NCBI GenBank assembly: GCA_937858235.1
Contig: CALLZZ010000434.1
Span: 1-9,075 of the forward strand
Length of the DNA stretch: 9,075 nucleotides
Direction of reading: 5' to 3'
DNA from: an uncultured Clostridia bacterium
GTDB lineage: Bacteria; Bacillota; Clostridia; Oscillospirales; Oscillospiraceae
In this document: piece by piece, positions 1 through 6,553 of the stretch
Layout: every line of letters begins with the position of its first letter
Numbering within the stretch: position 1 is the stretch's first letter
Notes under the pieces: model-generated
The model's database searches: none
What the model was told of the DNA's origin: nothing
What the model saw: only the letters and a program-made list of their open reading frames with translations
Translations under genes and position numbers: made by a program

Positions 1-2009
1 GTCGTGCTCGGCTTTTTGTTCTCATCGAAGTCATAGAAGTAGATGGCGTCCGGAATATGCGGAAGGACCTCCGCCTTCATATACTCGTCTGCGTCCTGAT
101 TCAGCCTGATAATCTCTGAATCCTTCGTGGTCGGATCGATGATCACATTACCCTTGCGGTCTTTTTGCACAACGGCAGACTTATCCATTACAGATAACTC
201 CATAGCGATGCTGTCCAGCCGTGAAGCTGTCATGCCATCAATATTATTCAGAATCTTCTTGAGCGCAGCGCTGAACTTGGAAAAGTCCATGTAAACCTTA
301 TCCGACTCGTTTTCCTTCAATGCAGCAATAACCGCTTCTGTAAAAACTTTACCTTTGAGCTGCTTCTGATACGCCTTTTCGTCCTTGGAGCTTCTGGGAT
401 TCGTCTCTTCGAGTTCCTCGAGTTTGGCTTCGTTGAACACATTTGTATTTGCCGTGAAATAGGCGCTTGTGCGGAGCGCTTCAATTGAGTCCTCATCAAT
501 GGAGCCTCTGCGCTGCAGCGGCTGATAGACCGACCATTCCTTGTAGAGGAATTCCTCGCGGTCAAAAATGCGGCTCTCGATTTTACAATCATGTTTTCTC
601 TTCTCATTCCACAGCGTCTTTTTGCATGGCGCAAAATCCGCGTAAACTTCTGTAATGAGCTTTATCTGCTCTTTGGAAATCTCGCGTCTCTTTTTGCCGA
701 GACTGCGCTTTAACGGCGTCCACATATCTGTAGCGTCGATAAACTGCACTTTGCCTTTTTGTTCCTTCCGCTTGCCCTTGGAGAGAATGAATGCGTAAAT
801 CGCAATGTCCGTGTTGTAAAAAAGCTGTGACGGGAGACCAATAATTGCCTCGACCAGATCATTCTCAAGCATATAACGTCTGATCTGGCTTTCACCGCTC
901 GTTGTGTTTCCTGAAAAGAGTGGAGAGCCATTCGAAATAATAGCCGCGCGTCCAACTTTCTTCTGCATTTTATAAATGGCGTGCTGCATGAAAAGAAGCT
1001 GCATGTCGCCACCAGCAGGAAGTCCTGCCGGGAATCTGCCGTTCTTGCCTTTCTTATGTTCCTTGCGGACAGCGTCTTCCACGCCGTCTCCCGCGTCATT
1101 CCCGCTCCATGCCTGACCAAATGGAGGATTCGCGATTACAAACCGCATAGCTGTATCTTCGAAACAGTCCTCCTTCATGGTGTCGGCAAACCTGATGTTA
1201 GTTGCTTCCTGTCCCTTGATCAGCATATCCGCGAGACAGATAGCATGAGAGTCAGGACTGTTTTCCTGACCAAAAAGCCGGACATTAGCATCCGGATTCA
1301 TCCGCAAAATAAAATCGTTGCAAGTAGATAACATCCCGCCTGTGCCGCACGCCATGTCCAATACGGTGACCTCGCGGCCTTCTGAGAAAACATCGCTACA
1401 GCCTTCCGCAAGCAGAATGCTGGTCAAGAGCCGAATGACCTCACGTGGTGTGTAGTGATCACCAGCTTGCGCATTTTCAGAAAAGCGGCGAATAATTTCT
1501 TCGAACATATATCCCATCTTGACGTTGTCCACTGTATCCGGATTCAAGTCAAGTTCTGAGAATTTCTTTACCACGCCGAGCAAACGATTGTATTTATCAA
1601 GATCCTTAATAACCTGCTTAAATTTCAGCTCTTCAAAAATCGTCTGCACATTTGAAGAAAACGAGTCAATATAGAAAGTCAGGTTTTCAACAATTGACGG
1701 AGCCTCAGTGAGGAGATTCGTCAAGTCAAATTCACATGTGTTATAAAACTGATACCCCGACTTCCTGCAGAGTAGCTGCTCTGGGGCTTTCGGGTTTTTC
1801 TTATATGTAGCGACAACCGCTTTCTTTGTCGGTGCAAGTGCACACTCCAGTCTGCGCAGTATCGTCATAGGGATGATGACTTCTTTATATTGATCAGGCT
1901 TGTATGGGCCGCGCAGTGTGTTCGCGATAGAAAAAACCATAGCGATTTCCTTAGACGCATCAATCGTCTTATCGTCCATCATCACCTGTGTAATTTTATG
2001 CTCTGGCAC
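1..2009 (-). CDS. hsdM: Type I restriction-modification DNA methyltransferase subunit HsdM (partial, C-terminus beyond left edge)
   Basis: The modification subunit of a type I restriction-modification system transfers a methyl group from S-adenosylmethionine to adenine N6 and, with HsdS, forms the sequence-specific methylase core to which HsdR binds. In the 669 visible residues, an HsdM N-terminal helical domain (about 20-165) is followed by the N6-methylase domain (about 170-470). This has HYTPRE at 185-190, the SAM-binding motif DMACGTGG at 218-225 and the catalytic motif NPPFG at 294-298. About 200 more residues follow, so this is a long HsdM subfamily rather than the usual ~520-residue type; the end, and any hsdS and hsdR, lie outside the window. 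I chose a GTG start at 2009 because GGGGGA sits 8 bases before it; tandem ATGs at codons 10-11 are the alternative. The gene starts 18 bases after the antitoxin gene, so co-transcription is likely. No frameshift is seen. Confidence 0.93.
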   Translation of the reverse strand, partial: MPEHKITQVMMDDKTIDASKEIAMVFSIANTLRGPYKPDQYKEVIIPMTILRRLECALAPTKKAVVATYKKNPKAPEQLLCRKSGYQFYNTCEFDLTNLLTEAPSIVENLTFYIDSFSSNVQTIFEELKFKQVIKDLDKYNRLLGVVKKFSELDLNPDTVDNVKMGYMFEEIIRRFSENAQAGDHYTPREVIRLLTSILLAEGCSDVFSEGREVTVLDMACGTGGMLSTCNDFILRMNPDANVRLFGQENSPDSHAICLADMLIKGQEATNIRFADTMKEDCFEDTAMRFVIANPPFGQAWSGNDAGDGVEDAVRKEHKKGKNGRFPAGLPAGGDMQLLFMQHAIYKMQKKVGRAAIISNGSPLFSGNTTSGESQIRRYMLENDLVEAIIGLPSQLFYNTDIAIYAFILSKGKRKEQKGKVQFIDATDMWTPLKRSLGKKRREISKEQIKLITEVYADFAPCKKTLWNEKRKHDCKIESRIFDREEFLYKEWSVYQPLQRRGSIDEDSIEALRTSAYFTANTNVFNEAKLEELEETNPRSSKDEKAYQKQLKGKVFTEAVIAALKENESDKVYMDFSKFSAALKKILNNIDGMTASRLDSIAMELSVMDKSAVVQKDRKGNVIIDPTTKDSEIIRLNQDADEYMKAEVLPHIPDAIYFYDFDENKKPST

Positions 2010-2027
2010 TGTTTTAATCCCCCGTTA

Positions 2028-2237
2028 TCAATATTCGTTGATGTCAATTCCAGCCTTCAGCAGCCGCTCATATCGGTCATTTGAAATTATTACCGCTAAT
2101 GGTTTTCCGTTCTTAAGTACAAAACCCGCAGTGTCGTCTTCTGAAATAGCCGTTATTATCTTCGATGATTTCCCACGTAAAAAATCAGACATATTGTAGT
2201 GTTCCATCGGAGTAATGCTCTTCTTTGTTTCCGCCAT
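2028..2237 (-). CDS. Phd/YefM-family antitoxin-like protein, without an adjacent toxin
   Basis: This is a 69-residue protein of the Phd/YefM type, small dimeric DNA-binding proteins that normally neutralise a Doc or YoeB-like toxin and repress their own operon. The visible family pattern is an N-terminal MSDFLRGKSSKIITAISEDD segment (16-35), then the core AGFVLKNGKPLAVIISNDRYERLL (37-60), where 'KNGKPLAVIIS.D.YE.L' is characteristic. The start at 2237 is preceded by AGGAGG at 7 bases; an upstream in-frame ATG at 2282 lacks such a site. The chain ends soon after the DNA-binding/dimer core, so the toxin-binding tail is very short. The next gene downstream is hsdM rather than a toxin, which suggests an orphan antitoxin recruited as a regulator of the restriction-modification operon (inference). 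A toxin elsewhere in the operon, beyond the left edge, cannot be excluded. Confidence 0.8.
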   Translation of the reverse strand: MAETKKSITPMEHYNMSDFLRGKSSKIITAISEDDTAGFVLKNGKPLAVIISNDRYERLLKAGIDINEY

Positions 2238-2319
2238 CGTATTTCCTCCTGGCATCGAACTAACATAATCCATTGCCGTCAACAGCGGCCTGCTTTTGAA
2301 TAAAGCAAACCATATTACT

Positions 2320-2348
2320 GTTATAGCAAAAAGTAATTACAATTACAA
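2320..2348 (-). promoter_or_regulatory. Putative leftward promoter for the antitoxin-hsdM operon
   Basis: On the minus strand a -35-like TTGTAA (2343-2348) and a -10-like TATAAC (2320-2325) are separated by exactly 17 bases. Transcription would start near 2313 and give a leader of about 75 bases before the antitoxin start. The -35 overlaps a repeated GTAATTAC/AATTAC motif that could serve as an operator. It is assigned from consensus match alone, in a very AT-rich stretch. Confidence 0.42.
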
Positions 2349-2404
2349 GTACATTTTGATAAACATTTTCACTGATAATTGTACGGTTCAGAGATTTTTC
2401 AAAA

Positions 2405-2509
2405 TTTCTCTAACTTGGCAAGTTAGAAAGAACCGCAATATAGCCCTGTTTTCAAGATTGGACTTTCAAAAAAGCCCGGAAAACAGGGCTTTTTCTCTAA
2501 CTTGGCAAG
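2405..2509 (+). repeat. Exact 18-bp direct repeat pair flanking a terminator
   Basis: The 18-mer TTTCTCTAACTTGGCAAG occurs at 2405-2422 and again at 2492-2509, 87 bases apart start to start. The left copy is extended into a perfect 19-bp palindrome, TCTAACTTG-G-CAAGTTAGA, at 2409-2427; the right copy has only the left half of that dyad. Such a layout fits a full-strength and a half operator for a dimeric regulator. Alternatively, the 3' half of the dyad can pair in RNA with either copy. Confidence 0.7.
2442..2494 (+). terminator. Rho-independent terminator between the direct repeats
   Basis: AGCCCTGTTTTC (2442-2453) pairs perfectly with GAAAACAGGGCT (2479-2490), a 12-bp stem with a 25-base loop, and is followed on the plus strand by a run of T (2490-2494). 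The other strand lacks a comparable U-tract, so it acts mainly rightward. No plus-strand gene precedes it in the window. It would therefore end a short leader or small RNA, or shield the downstream genes from transcription entering from the left. Confidence 0.6.
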
Positions 2510-2518
2510 ATTCGAGGT

Positions 2519-2656
2519 GCTCGGCGATTCTCAGTATACTTGACTTAGTGATTGAATCACAGCCGAGCAAAACGCCTGCCGATCACAGGCAATCCAGTAA
2601 GCCCGGCACTAATCAAAACCACGCTCTCCTTCTGGATAGGACAGCTGAGAAGGGAG
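2519..2656 (+). promoter_or_regulatory. Candidate structured leader with a masked ribosome binding site
   Basis: Several inverted repeats line up before the 63-residue gene. GCTCGGC (2519-2525) pairs with GCCGAGC (2562-2568) and encloses the palindrome GTGATT-G-AATCAC (2548-2560). GCCTG and CAGGC form a short hairpin around 2574-2590. ATCCAG (2592-2597) can pair with CTGGAT (2633-2638). CTCCTTCT (2626-2633) can pair with AGAAGGGAG (2648-2656, one bulge), which would cover the ribosome binding site. The last two pairings exclude each other, as expected of a switch. It is not a riboswitch class I recognise, and pairing by chance is possible. Confidence 0.3.
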
Positions 2657-2663
2657 GCGCACC

Positions 2664-2855
2664 ATGTCAGTCAATAACACAGACTACAAAATCGGCATCA
2701 ATAATGCCGCTTCAATTATCGAATCAGAACTTGGCAGCGAAGTCGTCGATTTTGTCTTTCAAAAATACGGCGCACACGACATAAACGATCTGAACCCGGC
2801 TTATCTGCCGGATGTATTCAATGAGTTCTACGCCATTGAAGCGGATCTTAGGTAA
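2664..2855 (+). CDS. Small acidic protein of unknown function (63 residues)
   Basis: I do not recognise a named family with confidence. The start has GGGAGG six bases upstream. The protein is acidic and looks helical. Residues 10-35 form an amphipathic stretch (ASIIESELGSEVVDFVFQKYGA) and the second half reads NDLNPAYLPDVFNEFYAIEADL, with a tyrosine/proline kink between two helices. It has no signal peptide, membrane segment or cysteine. It stands alone between a structured leader and an RNA-like intergenic stretch with a terminator, so it is probably expressed as a separate early unit. Small acidic phage proteins in such positions are often inhibitors of host functions, including restriction enzymes. 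That is only a positional guess here, prompted by the restriction-modification genes next door. Confidence 0.72.
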   Translation: MSVNNTDYKIGINNAASIIESELGSEVVDFVFQKYGAHDINDLNPAYLPDVFNEFYAIEADLR

Positions 2856-2861
2856 GCAATA

Positions 2862-2945
2862 ACACTTGACCTGGGCAAGTCGTAAAACTACCCGCCGCCA
2901 CGGCGGTTCACCTCAAGTACACAGGTGGTCCGAGCCGCTTTAACG
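2862..2945 (+). ncRNA. Candidate C4-like phage antisense RNA
   Basis: About 85 non-coding bases fold into consecutive hairpins. The first is GGG..AGT/ACT.CCC, closing a CGTAAA loop (2873-2893). The second is CCGCCG-CCA-CGGCGG (2892-2906). After it comes single-stranded TTCACCTC (2907-2914), whose CACCT can also pair with AGGTG at 2923-2927. Two hairpins, a conserved-looking GGGCAAGTCGTAAAACTACCC segment and a TTCACC tail complementary to ribosome binding sites match my memory of the C4 antisense RNAs of phages P1 and P7 and their wider family, which repress antirepressor genes by covering their translation start. No antirepressor gene or clear target is visible nearby, and the match is from memory, so the call is tentative. 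Confidence 0.45.
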
Positions 2946-2977
2946 GTCAAAAGTAAATAGTAACACCAGCTTACGGA

Positions 2978-3035
2978 CATGGCTGGCCAAGCGAAACGAG
3001 TTAATCCCGTTCCGTCAGGTCAGCCATGCCTTTTT
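2978..3035 (+). terminator. Rho-independent terminator after the small gene and RNA-like region
   Basis: CATGGCTGGCC (2978-2988) pairs with GGTCAGCCATG (3018-3028), eleven pairs with one G-U, around a 29-base loop, and is followed by CCTTTTT (3029-3035). It would end the transcript carrying the 63-residue gene and the C4-like RNA. It sits 47 bases before the next start codon, so the following gene needs its own promoter or read-through; I see no convincing promoter in the gap. Confidence 0.65.
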
Positions 3036-3081
3036 GCGCTTTGCGGCTCCTTCGGTTCGGGAACGAATAGGAGGAATCGTA

Positions 3082-3786
3082 ATGAAGCAAATAAGATTTC
3101 ATGCACGCACGGAGAACAGAGCCGATCAACTCAAGAAAACGGATCGAAAGAACAGAGGCTCATACACGTACCGCTATCATCTGACAGAAACCATCAATGG
3201 AATAACACACGACATCACCGAGGATATTACCCTCGTTCCGGGTGAGGACGGCATCACAGAAGAAGACATCAAGAAACTGCACGCGATGGACGATCACGAT
3301 ATTTACGAAAATTTGAAGGTACGCAAGTCGCCGCGGGAGGACTGGCAGAAAAAAAAGATCGAGCAGTACTGCGCTGACTTCATTCAGGACTTCACTGACC
3401 GGTACGGATACGCACCAGATCCCGCCTATGTGGATGACATGGTGAACGAGAGATTTCCGAAAAACTGGGTGGCGTCTATCGAGGAGCTTACTTCCGGCAG
3501 CAATGAAGATGATAAGGACTCCATCGGCGACAAGTCGATGATCCTTGCCGAGGTCGCCACTCCTTACGAACCTGGTGTCATCGAAAAGATGGATGAAATC
3601 GCGGCGACGTGGCCGGAATCGTGGCAGGAGATCTATGAGCGTGTTTTGAAGAATGGCGAGACCATCATAAGCCTTGCTCGTGAAAGAGGCGTTACTGAAG
3701 GGGCGGTCAGAAAAACACTGAACAAGATCCGCAAGGCCCTCGCTGAGAATCCTGAACTTAGGAAATTCATCAGGTTTTTTGATTGA
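3082..3786 (+). CDS. Sigma-70 region 4-like DNA-binding protein
   Basis: A 234-residue protein with a C-terminal helix-turn-helix of the sigma-70 region 4 type at about 181-221. WQEIYERVLKNGETIISLARERGV leads into the recognition helix TEGAVRKTLNKIRKAL. The rest (1-170) is charged and shows no recognisable region 2, so it is not a complete housekeeping-type sigma factor. It could be a phage sigma-like factor or a DNA-binding regulator that uses this fold. The start at 3082 has AGGAGG (3069-3074) at 7 bases; the frame is open upstream to an ATG at 3034, but that lies at the terminator's edge and lacks a binding site. It is the first gene of the rightward block, placed before the replication genes, so a role in switching on that block is plausible. 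A terminator hairpin follows it. Confidence 0.75.
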   Translation: MKQIRFHARTENRADQLKKTDRKNRGSYTYRYHLTETINGITHDITEDITLVPGEDGITEEDIKKLHAMDDHDIYENLKVRKSPREDWQKKKIEQYCADFIQDFTDRYGYAPDPAYVDDMVNERFPKNWVASIEELTSGSNEDDKDSIGDKSMILAEVATPYEPGVIEKMDEIAATWPESWQEIYERVLKNGETIISLARERGVTEGAVRKTLNKIRKALAENPELRKFIRFFD

Positions 3787-3819
3787 GGGGGTACGGAATC
3801 CATACTTTTCTTTTGACGG

Positions 3820-3857
3820 AAGACTCACAGGGTCACTATGCCCTGCGAGTCTTTTTT
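3820..3857 (+). terminator. Terminator/attenuator hairpin just before a ribosome binding site
   Basis: AAGACTC-A-CAGGG (3820-3832) pairs with CCCTG-C-GAGTCTT (3841-3853), one internal mismatch and an 8-base loop, followed by TTTTTT (3852-3857). The T-run ends three bases before the AGGAGG (3860-3865) of the next gene. The element separates the sigma-like gene from the replication operon and would dampen or gate expression of everything downstream. It may be overcome by antitermination. Confidence 0.68.
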
Positions 3858-3872
3858 CGAGGAGGTAATGCA

Positions 3873-4199
3873 ATGTACGAAGTGAAAAGCAAAATAAGAA
3901 AAATCAAGGGCGTGGAAGTAGAGACCTGGGAGCGTGAGATCATTGACGCCAACATTCTGCCTGTTGAGGCAGGCACGAATGGATACCAAGGTGGCGATAC
4001 AGGTCACGGCTGCCGCACATATATCCGGATCAGCGATGAAGGCAGCACGGATATCCATGCAAAGGTTATCGAAAACCGCTACGGCGACACGACAGGCATA
4101 GAGATCGCCCTCGGCGGAGACGCAGAGCTTGCCACGATCATTGAAGCACTCAGGTTTATCACAAAGGTTCTGGAGGAAGGACAGGAGGCGGCACTATGA
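3873..4199 (+). CDS. Small conserved-looking protein of unknown function (108 residues)
   Basis: No function can be named. The 108-residue protein begins with a charged beta-rich part (VKSKIRKIKGVEVETWEREII) and then has a glycine-rich block at 31-53 (VEAGTNGYQGGDTGHGCRTY) with one His and one Cys. It ends with GIEIALGGDAELATIIEALRFITKVLEEG, a strand followed by a long helix. It looks like a compact alpha/beta domain with a conserved glycine loop that could bind a ligand or a partner. The start at 3873 has AGGAGG 7 bases upstream; the frame is open back to 3783, but that would run through the terminator hairpin. Its stop overlaps the ATG of the primase-helicase gene (ATGA), so the two are probably translated together, which suggests an accessory role in replication (inference). 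Confidence 0.8.
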   Translation: MYEVKSKIRKIKGVEVETWEREIIDANILPVEAGTNGYQGGDTGHGCRTYIRISDEGSTDIHAKVIENRYGDTTGIEIALGGDAELATIIEALRFITKVLEEGQEAAL

Positions 4200-6553
4200 A
4201 AATATCCTATGGCAATTCCCGCTTTGAAACGAAGTGGAAAAACAGCGAAATCTCATGGGAGGATTTCAAGAGACGGGTATCCTCCACCATTCGTACAACG
4301 GAAACCACCGAGGAATACCGCAAGATGACAAAGGCACAGCAGGCGGGTGTCAAAGACAAGGGCGGCTTTGTCGCAGGTCACTTAAAAGGCGGCAGACGCA
4401 AGAAAAACACAGTCCTCTGCCGCTCGGCGCTTGCCCTTGATATGGACTACGGCACGCCGGATGTGTGGGATGAGGTCATTGCCAAACAGCCTTATTGCTG
4501 CTGCGCATACAGCACCCATAAGCATACACCTGAAAAGCCAAGGTTTAGAATCGTTATTCCACTCTCCCGTGATGTAAGTGAAGCGGAATATCCTGCCGTG
4601 GCAAGGATGGCGGCAAAGGACATCGGCATAGATCTGTTTGACGATTCCACCTATGAGGCGCACAGGCTGATGTATTGGCCGTCCACGTCCATGAACGGCG
4701 AGTTTTTCTATCGGGAAAAGAACGGATGCGAGCTTGACCCCGATGTACTGCTTTCCCGCTATAACGACTGGCAAGACGAATCGACATGGCCGGTATCTTC
4801 CAGGCAGTCTGCTGTGGAACATCACGGTGAAAAGGAAATGGCTGATCCGCTTACCAAGCCTGGGATTGTCGGCACTTTCTGTAGGGCTTACAGCATGACG
4901 GACGCCATCGACACATTTCTTTCAGACATTTACGCTCCGTCCTCTATGGAGAACCGCTACGACTATATCCCGGCGGACTCGGCGGCGGGCGTGGTGATCT
5001 ACGGAGACCGTTTCGCGTACAGCCATCACGCCACCGATCCCGTCTGCGGAAAGCTGCTGAACGCCTTTGACCTGGTGCGGTTGCATAAGTTTGCGTTTCT
5101 TGATGACAAGTTCCCGGATGATACGCCGATCACAAAGCTGCCGTCATACAAGGCGATGTCGGACATGGCTTTGCAGGATGGGAATGTCAAGGCGCTTCTC
5201 GCAAAGGAGCGCATGGCGCAGGCGGCGGACGACTTTGCCATATCAAGCGACTGGCAGAAAAGCCTCACCTACGACAAGGCGGGAAACCTGCAGAACACGC
5301 TGCGGAATCTGACGCTTATTTTGCAGAACGATGAGATGTTAAAGGCGATCGTCTTTAACCAGCAGCTTGACGGCATGGAGATAAAAGGCAAAGTGCCGTG
5401 GCAGCATCCGTCAAAATACTGGCGTGACGCCGATGACGCGCAGCTTGTCAGTTACATCGACACCCATTATGGCACGTTCTCGCAGAGGAATTTCCAGATT
5501 GCCGTGACCAAGGTGGCGGATGACCGCTCCTACCATCCAATCAGGGAATACCTCGACGCACTTCCTCCATGGGACGGCATTCCGAGGTTGGACACCCTGC
5601 TGATCGACTATCTCGGTGCCGATGACAATGCCTATACCCGTGCGGTCACAAGAAAAACGCTTTGTGCCGCCGTCTGCCGTGTGCAGAAACCGGGCTGTAA
5701 GTTTGACTCCATGCTTGTGCTGAACGGTCCGCAGGGGATCGGCAAATCCACTCTTATCGCACGGCTTGCCGGGGAATGGTTCTCCGACTCATTAAGCCTG
5801 AACGACACCAAGGACAAGACCGCGGCGGAAAAGCTGCAGGGATATTGGATTCTGGAGATCAGCGAGCTTGCGGGACTTCGCAAGACGGAGGTCGAGACGC
5901 TCCGTTCCTTCCTGTCCAGGCAGAGCGACATCTACCGCACCTCTTTCGGAAAACGTGCTACTCCTCATTTGAGGCAGTGCATTTTCTTCGGCACGACAAA
6001 CGCCGAAACGGGATACCTGCGTGATACCACTGGGAACAGGCGGTTCTGGCCGATCAAAACACCCGGCAGCAAAAGCAGGCACTCATGGGATCTTGACGAG
6101 CATGAAATCAGCCAGATCTGGGCGGAAGTCCTCAAATATGTGAATGCCGGCGAGAAGCTATACCTTGATGCAAATCTCGACATCTATGTCAAGGAAGAAC
6201 AGCGTGAGGCAATGGAGTCCGATGAGCGTGAAGGCTTGGTACGGGAGTATCTGGAAAAGCTGCTGCCTGAGAAATGGGCAGATATGACGCTGTATGAGTG
6301 CAGGAATTTTCTAAACGGTGAATCTGAGTTCGGGCGTGATACCCATGAGGGCACGGTGCACCGCAAGTGTGTTTCCAACATGGAGATATGGTGTGAATGC
6401 TTTGAAAAAGATCGGGCGAACCTTTCCATCTCGGAAAGCAATAAAATCAAGGCGATTCTTGTGAAGCTTGGCTGGACCAGACAGGAGAAAAAACTGCGTA
6501 TCCCTCTCTACGGACCACAGTGGATCTATGTTCCGGGAGAGCGTTCCAGTTAA
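4196..6553 (+). CDS. PrimPol-VapE primase-helicase (phage replication initiator)
   Basis: A 785-residue fusion of an archaeo-eukaryotic-type primase and a VapE-type (virulence-associated protein E, PF05272) superfamily 3-like helicase. It would prime and unwind DNA at the element's origin. The primase part (about 60-190) shows the family's catalytic pattern: ALDMDYG at 80-86 (D82, D84), YSTHKH at 105-110 (the S-x-H motif, H108) and DDSTYEAHRLMYWPS at 149-163. The helicase part (about 430-690) has Walker A GPQGIGKST at 511-519, Walker B-like WILEISEL at 551-558, the polar sensor FFGTTN at 597-602 and the GNRRFWPI segment at 613-620, typical of VapE and probably containing the arginine finger. 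The start overlaps the previous stop by four bases with AGGAGG before it. All motifs look intact. The final codons contain the first GTTCCA of the repeat array that follows. Confidence 0.93.
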   Translation: MKISYGNSRFETKWKNSEISWEDFKRRVSSTIRTTETTEEYRKMTKAQQAGVKDKGGFVAGHLKGGRRKKNTVLCRSALALDMDYGTPDVWDEVIAKQPYCCCAYSTHKHTPEKPRFRIVIPLSRDVSEAEYPAVARMAAKDIGIDLFDDSTYEAHRLMYWPSTSMNGEFFYREKNGCELDPDVLLSRYNDWQDESTWPVSSRQSAVEHHGEKEMADPLTKPGIVGTFCRAYSMTDAIDTFLSDIYAPSSMENRYDYIPADSAAGVVIYGDRFAYSHHATDPVCGKLLNAFDLVRLHKFAFLDDKFPDDTPITKLPSYKAMSDMALQDGNVKALLAKERMAQAADDFAISSDWQKSLTYDKAGNLQNTLRNLTLILQNDEMLKAIVFNQQLDGMEIKGKVPWQHPSKYWRDADDAQLVSYIDTHYGTFSQRNFQIAVTKVADDRSYHPIREYLDALPPWDGIPRLDTLLIDYLGADDNAYTRAVTRKTLCAAVCRVQKPGCKFDSMLVLNGPQGIGKSTLIARLAGEWFSDSLSLNDTKDKTAAEKLQGYWILEISELAGLRKTEVETLRSFLSRQSDIYRTSFGKRATPHLRQCIFFGTTNAETGYLRDTTGNRRFWPIKTPGSKSRHSWDLDEHEISQIWAEVLKYVNAGEKLYLDANLDIYVKEEQREAMESDEREGLVREYLEKLLPEKWADMTLYECRNFLNGESEFGRDTHEGTVHRKCVSNMEIWCECFEKDRANLSISESNKIKAILVKLGWTRQEKKLRIPLYGPQWIYVPGERSS

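Larger units (their letters stand above)
2238..2663. other. Divergent intergenic region of 426 bases
   Basis: No credible protein gene lies here. The left third (2283-2400) is AT-rich and carries the leftward promoter. The middle (2405-2509) carries a palindrome, an 18-bp direct repeat and a terminator. The right third (2519-2663) is richer in GC, with several inverted repeats that end at the ribosome binding site of the small plus-strand gene. A weak rightward -10 candidate, TATACT, occurs at 2535-2540 without a good -35. The composition shift near 2510 may mark the join between the restriction-modification module and phage-type DNA. Confidence 0.6.

Noticed and set aside
467..1331. Several 60-140 codon frames in other frames or on the other strand inside the left region
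   Set aside because: The minus-strand hsdM frame is continuous with intact methylase motifs through this stretch, so these are shadows of it.
2405..2509. Attachment-site repeats marking the element boundary
   Set aside because: The copies are only 87 bases apart and enclose a terminator, too small for an integrated element, and no integrase gene is nearby.
2296..2784. A 162-codon open frame on the plus strand across the intergenic region
   Set aside because: It has no ribosome binding site, runs through the terminator and hairpins, and overlaps the better-supported small gene at 2664 in another frame.
3034..3081. Longer N-terminus for the sigma-like protein (ATG at 3034)
   Set aside because: That ATG-proximal part overlaps the terminator's T-run and has no binding site, while ATG 3082 has AGGAGG at ideal spacing. 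The same reasoning excludes the upstream starts at 3783, 6774, 7003 and 8223.
3160..3873. A 237-codon open frame on the minus strand
   Set aside because: It is antisense to the sigma-like gene, spans the terminator, lacks a ribosome binding site and shows no recognisable domain.
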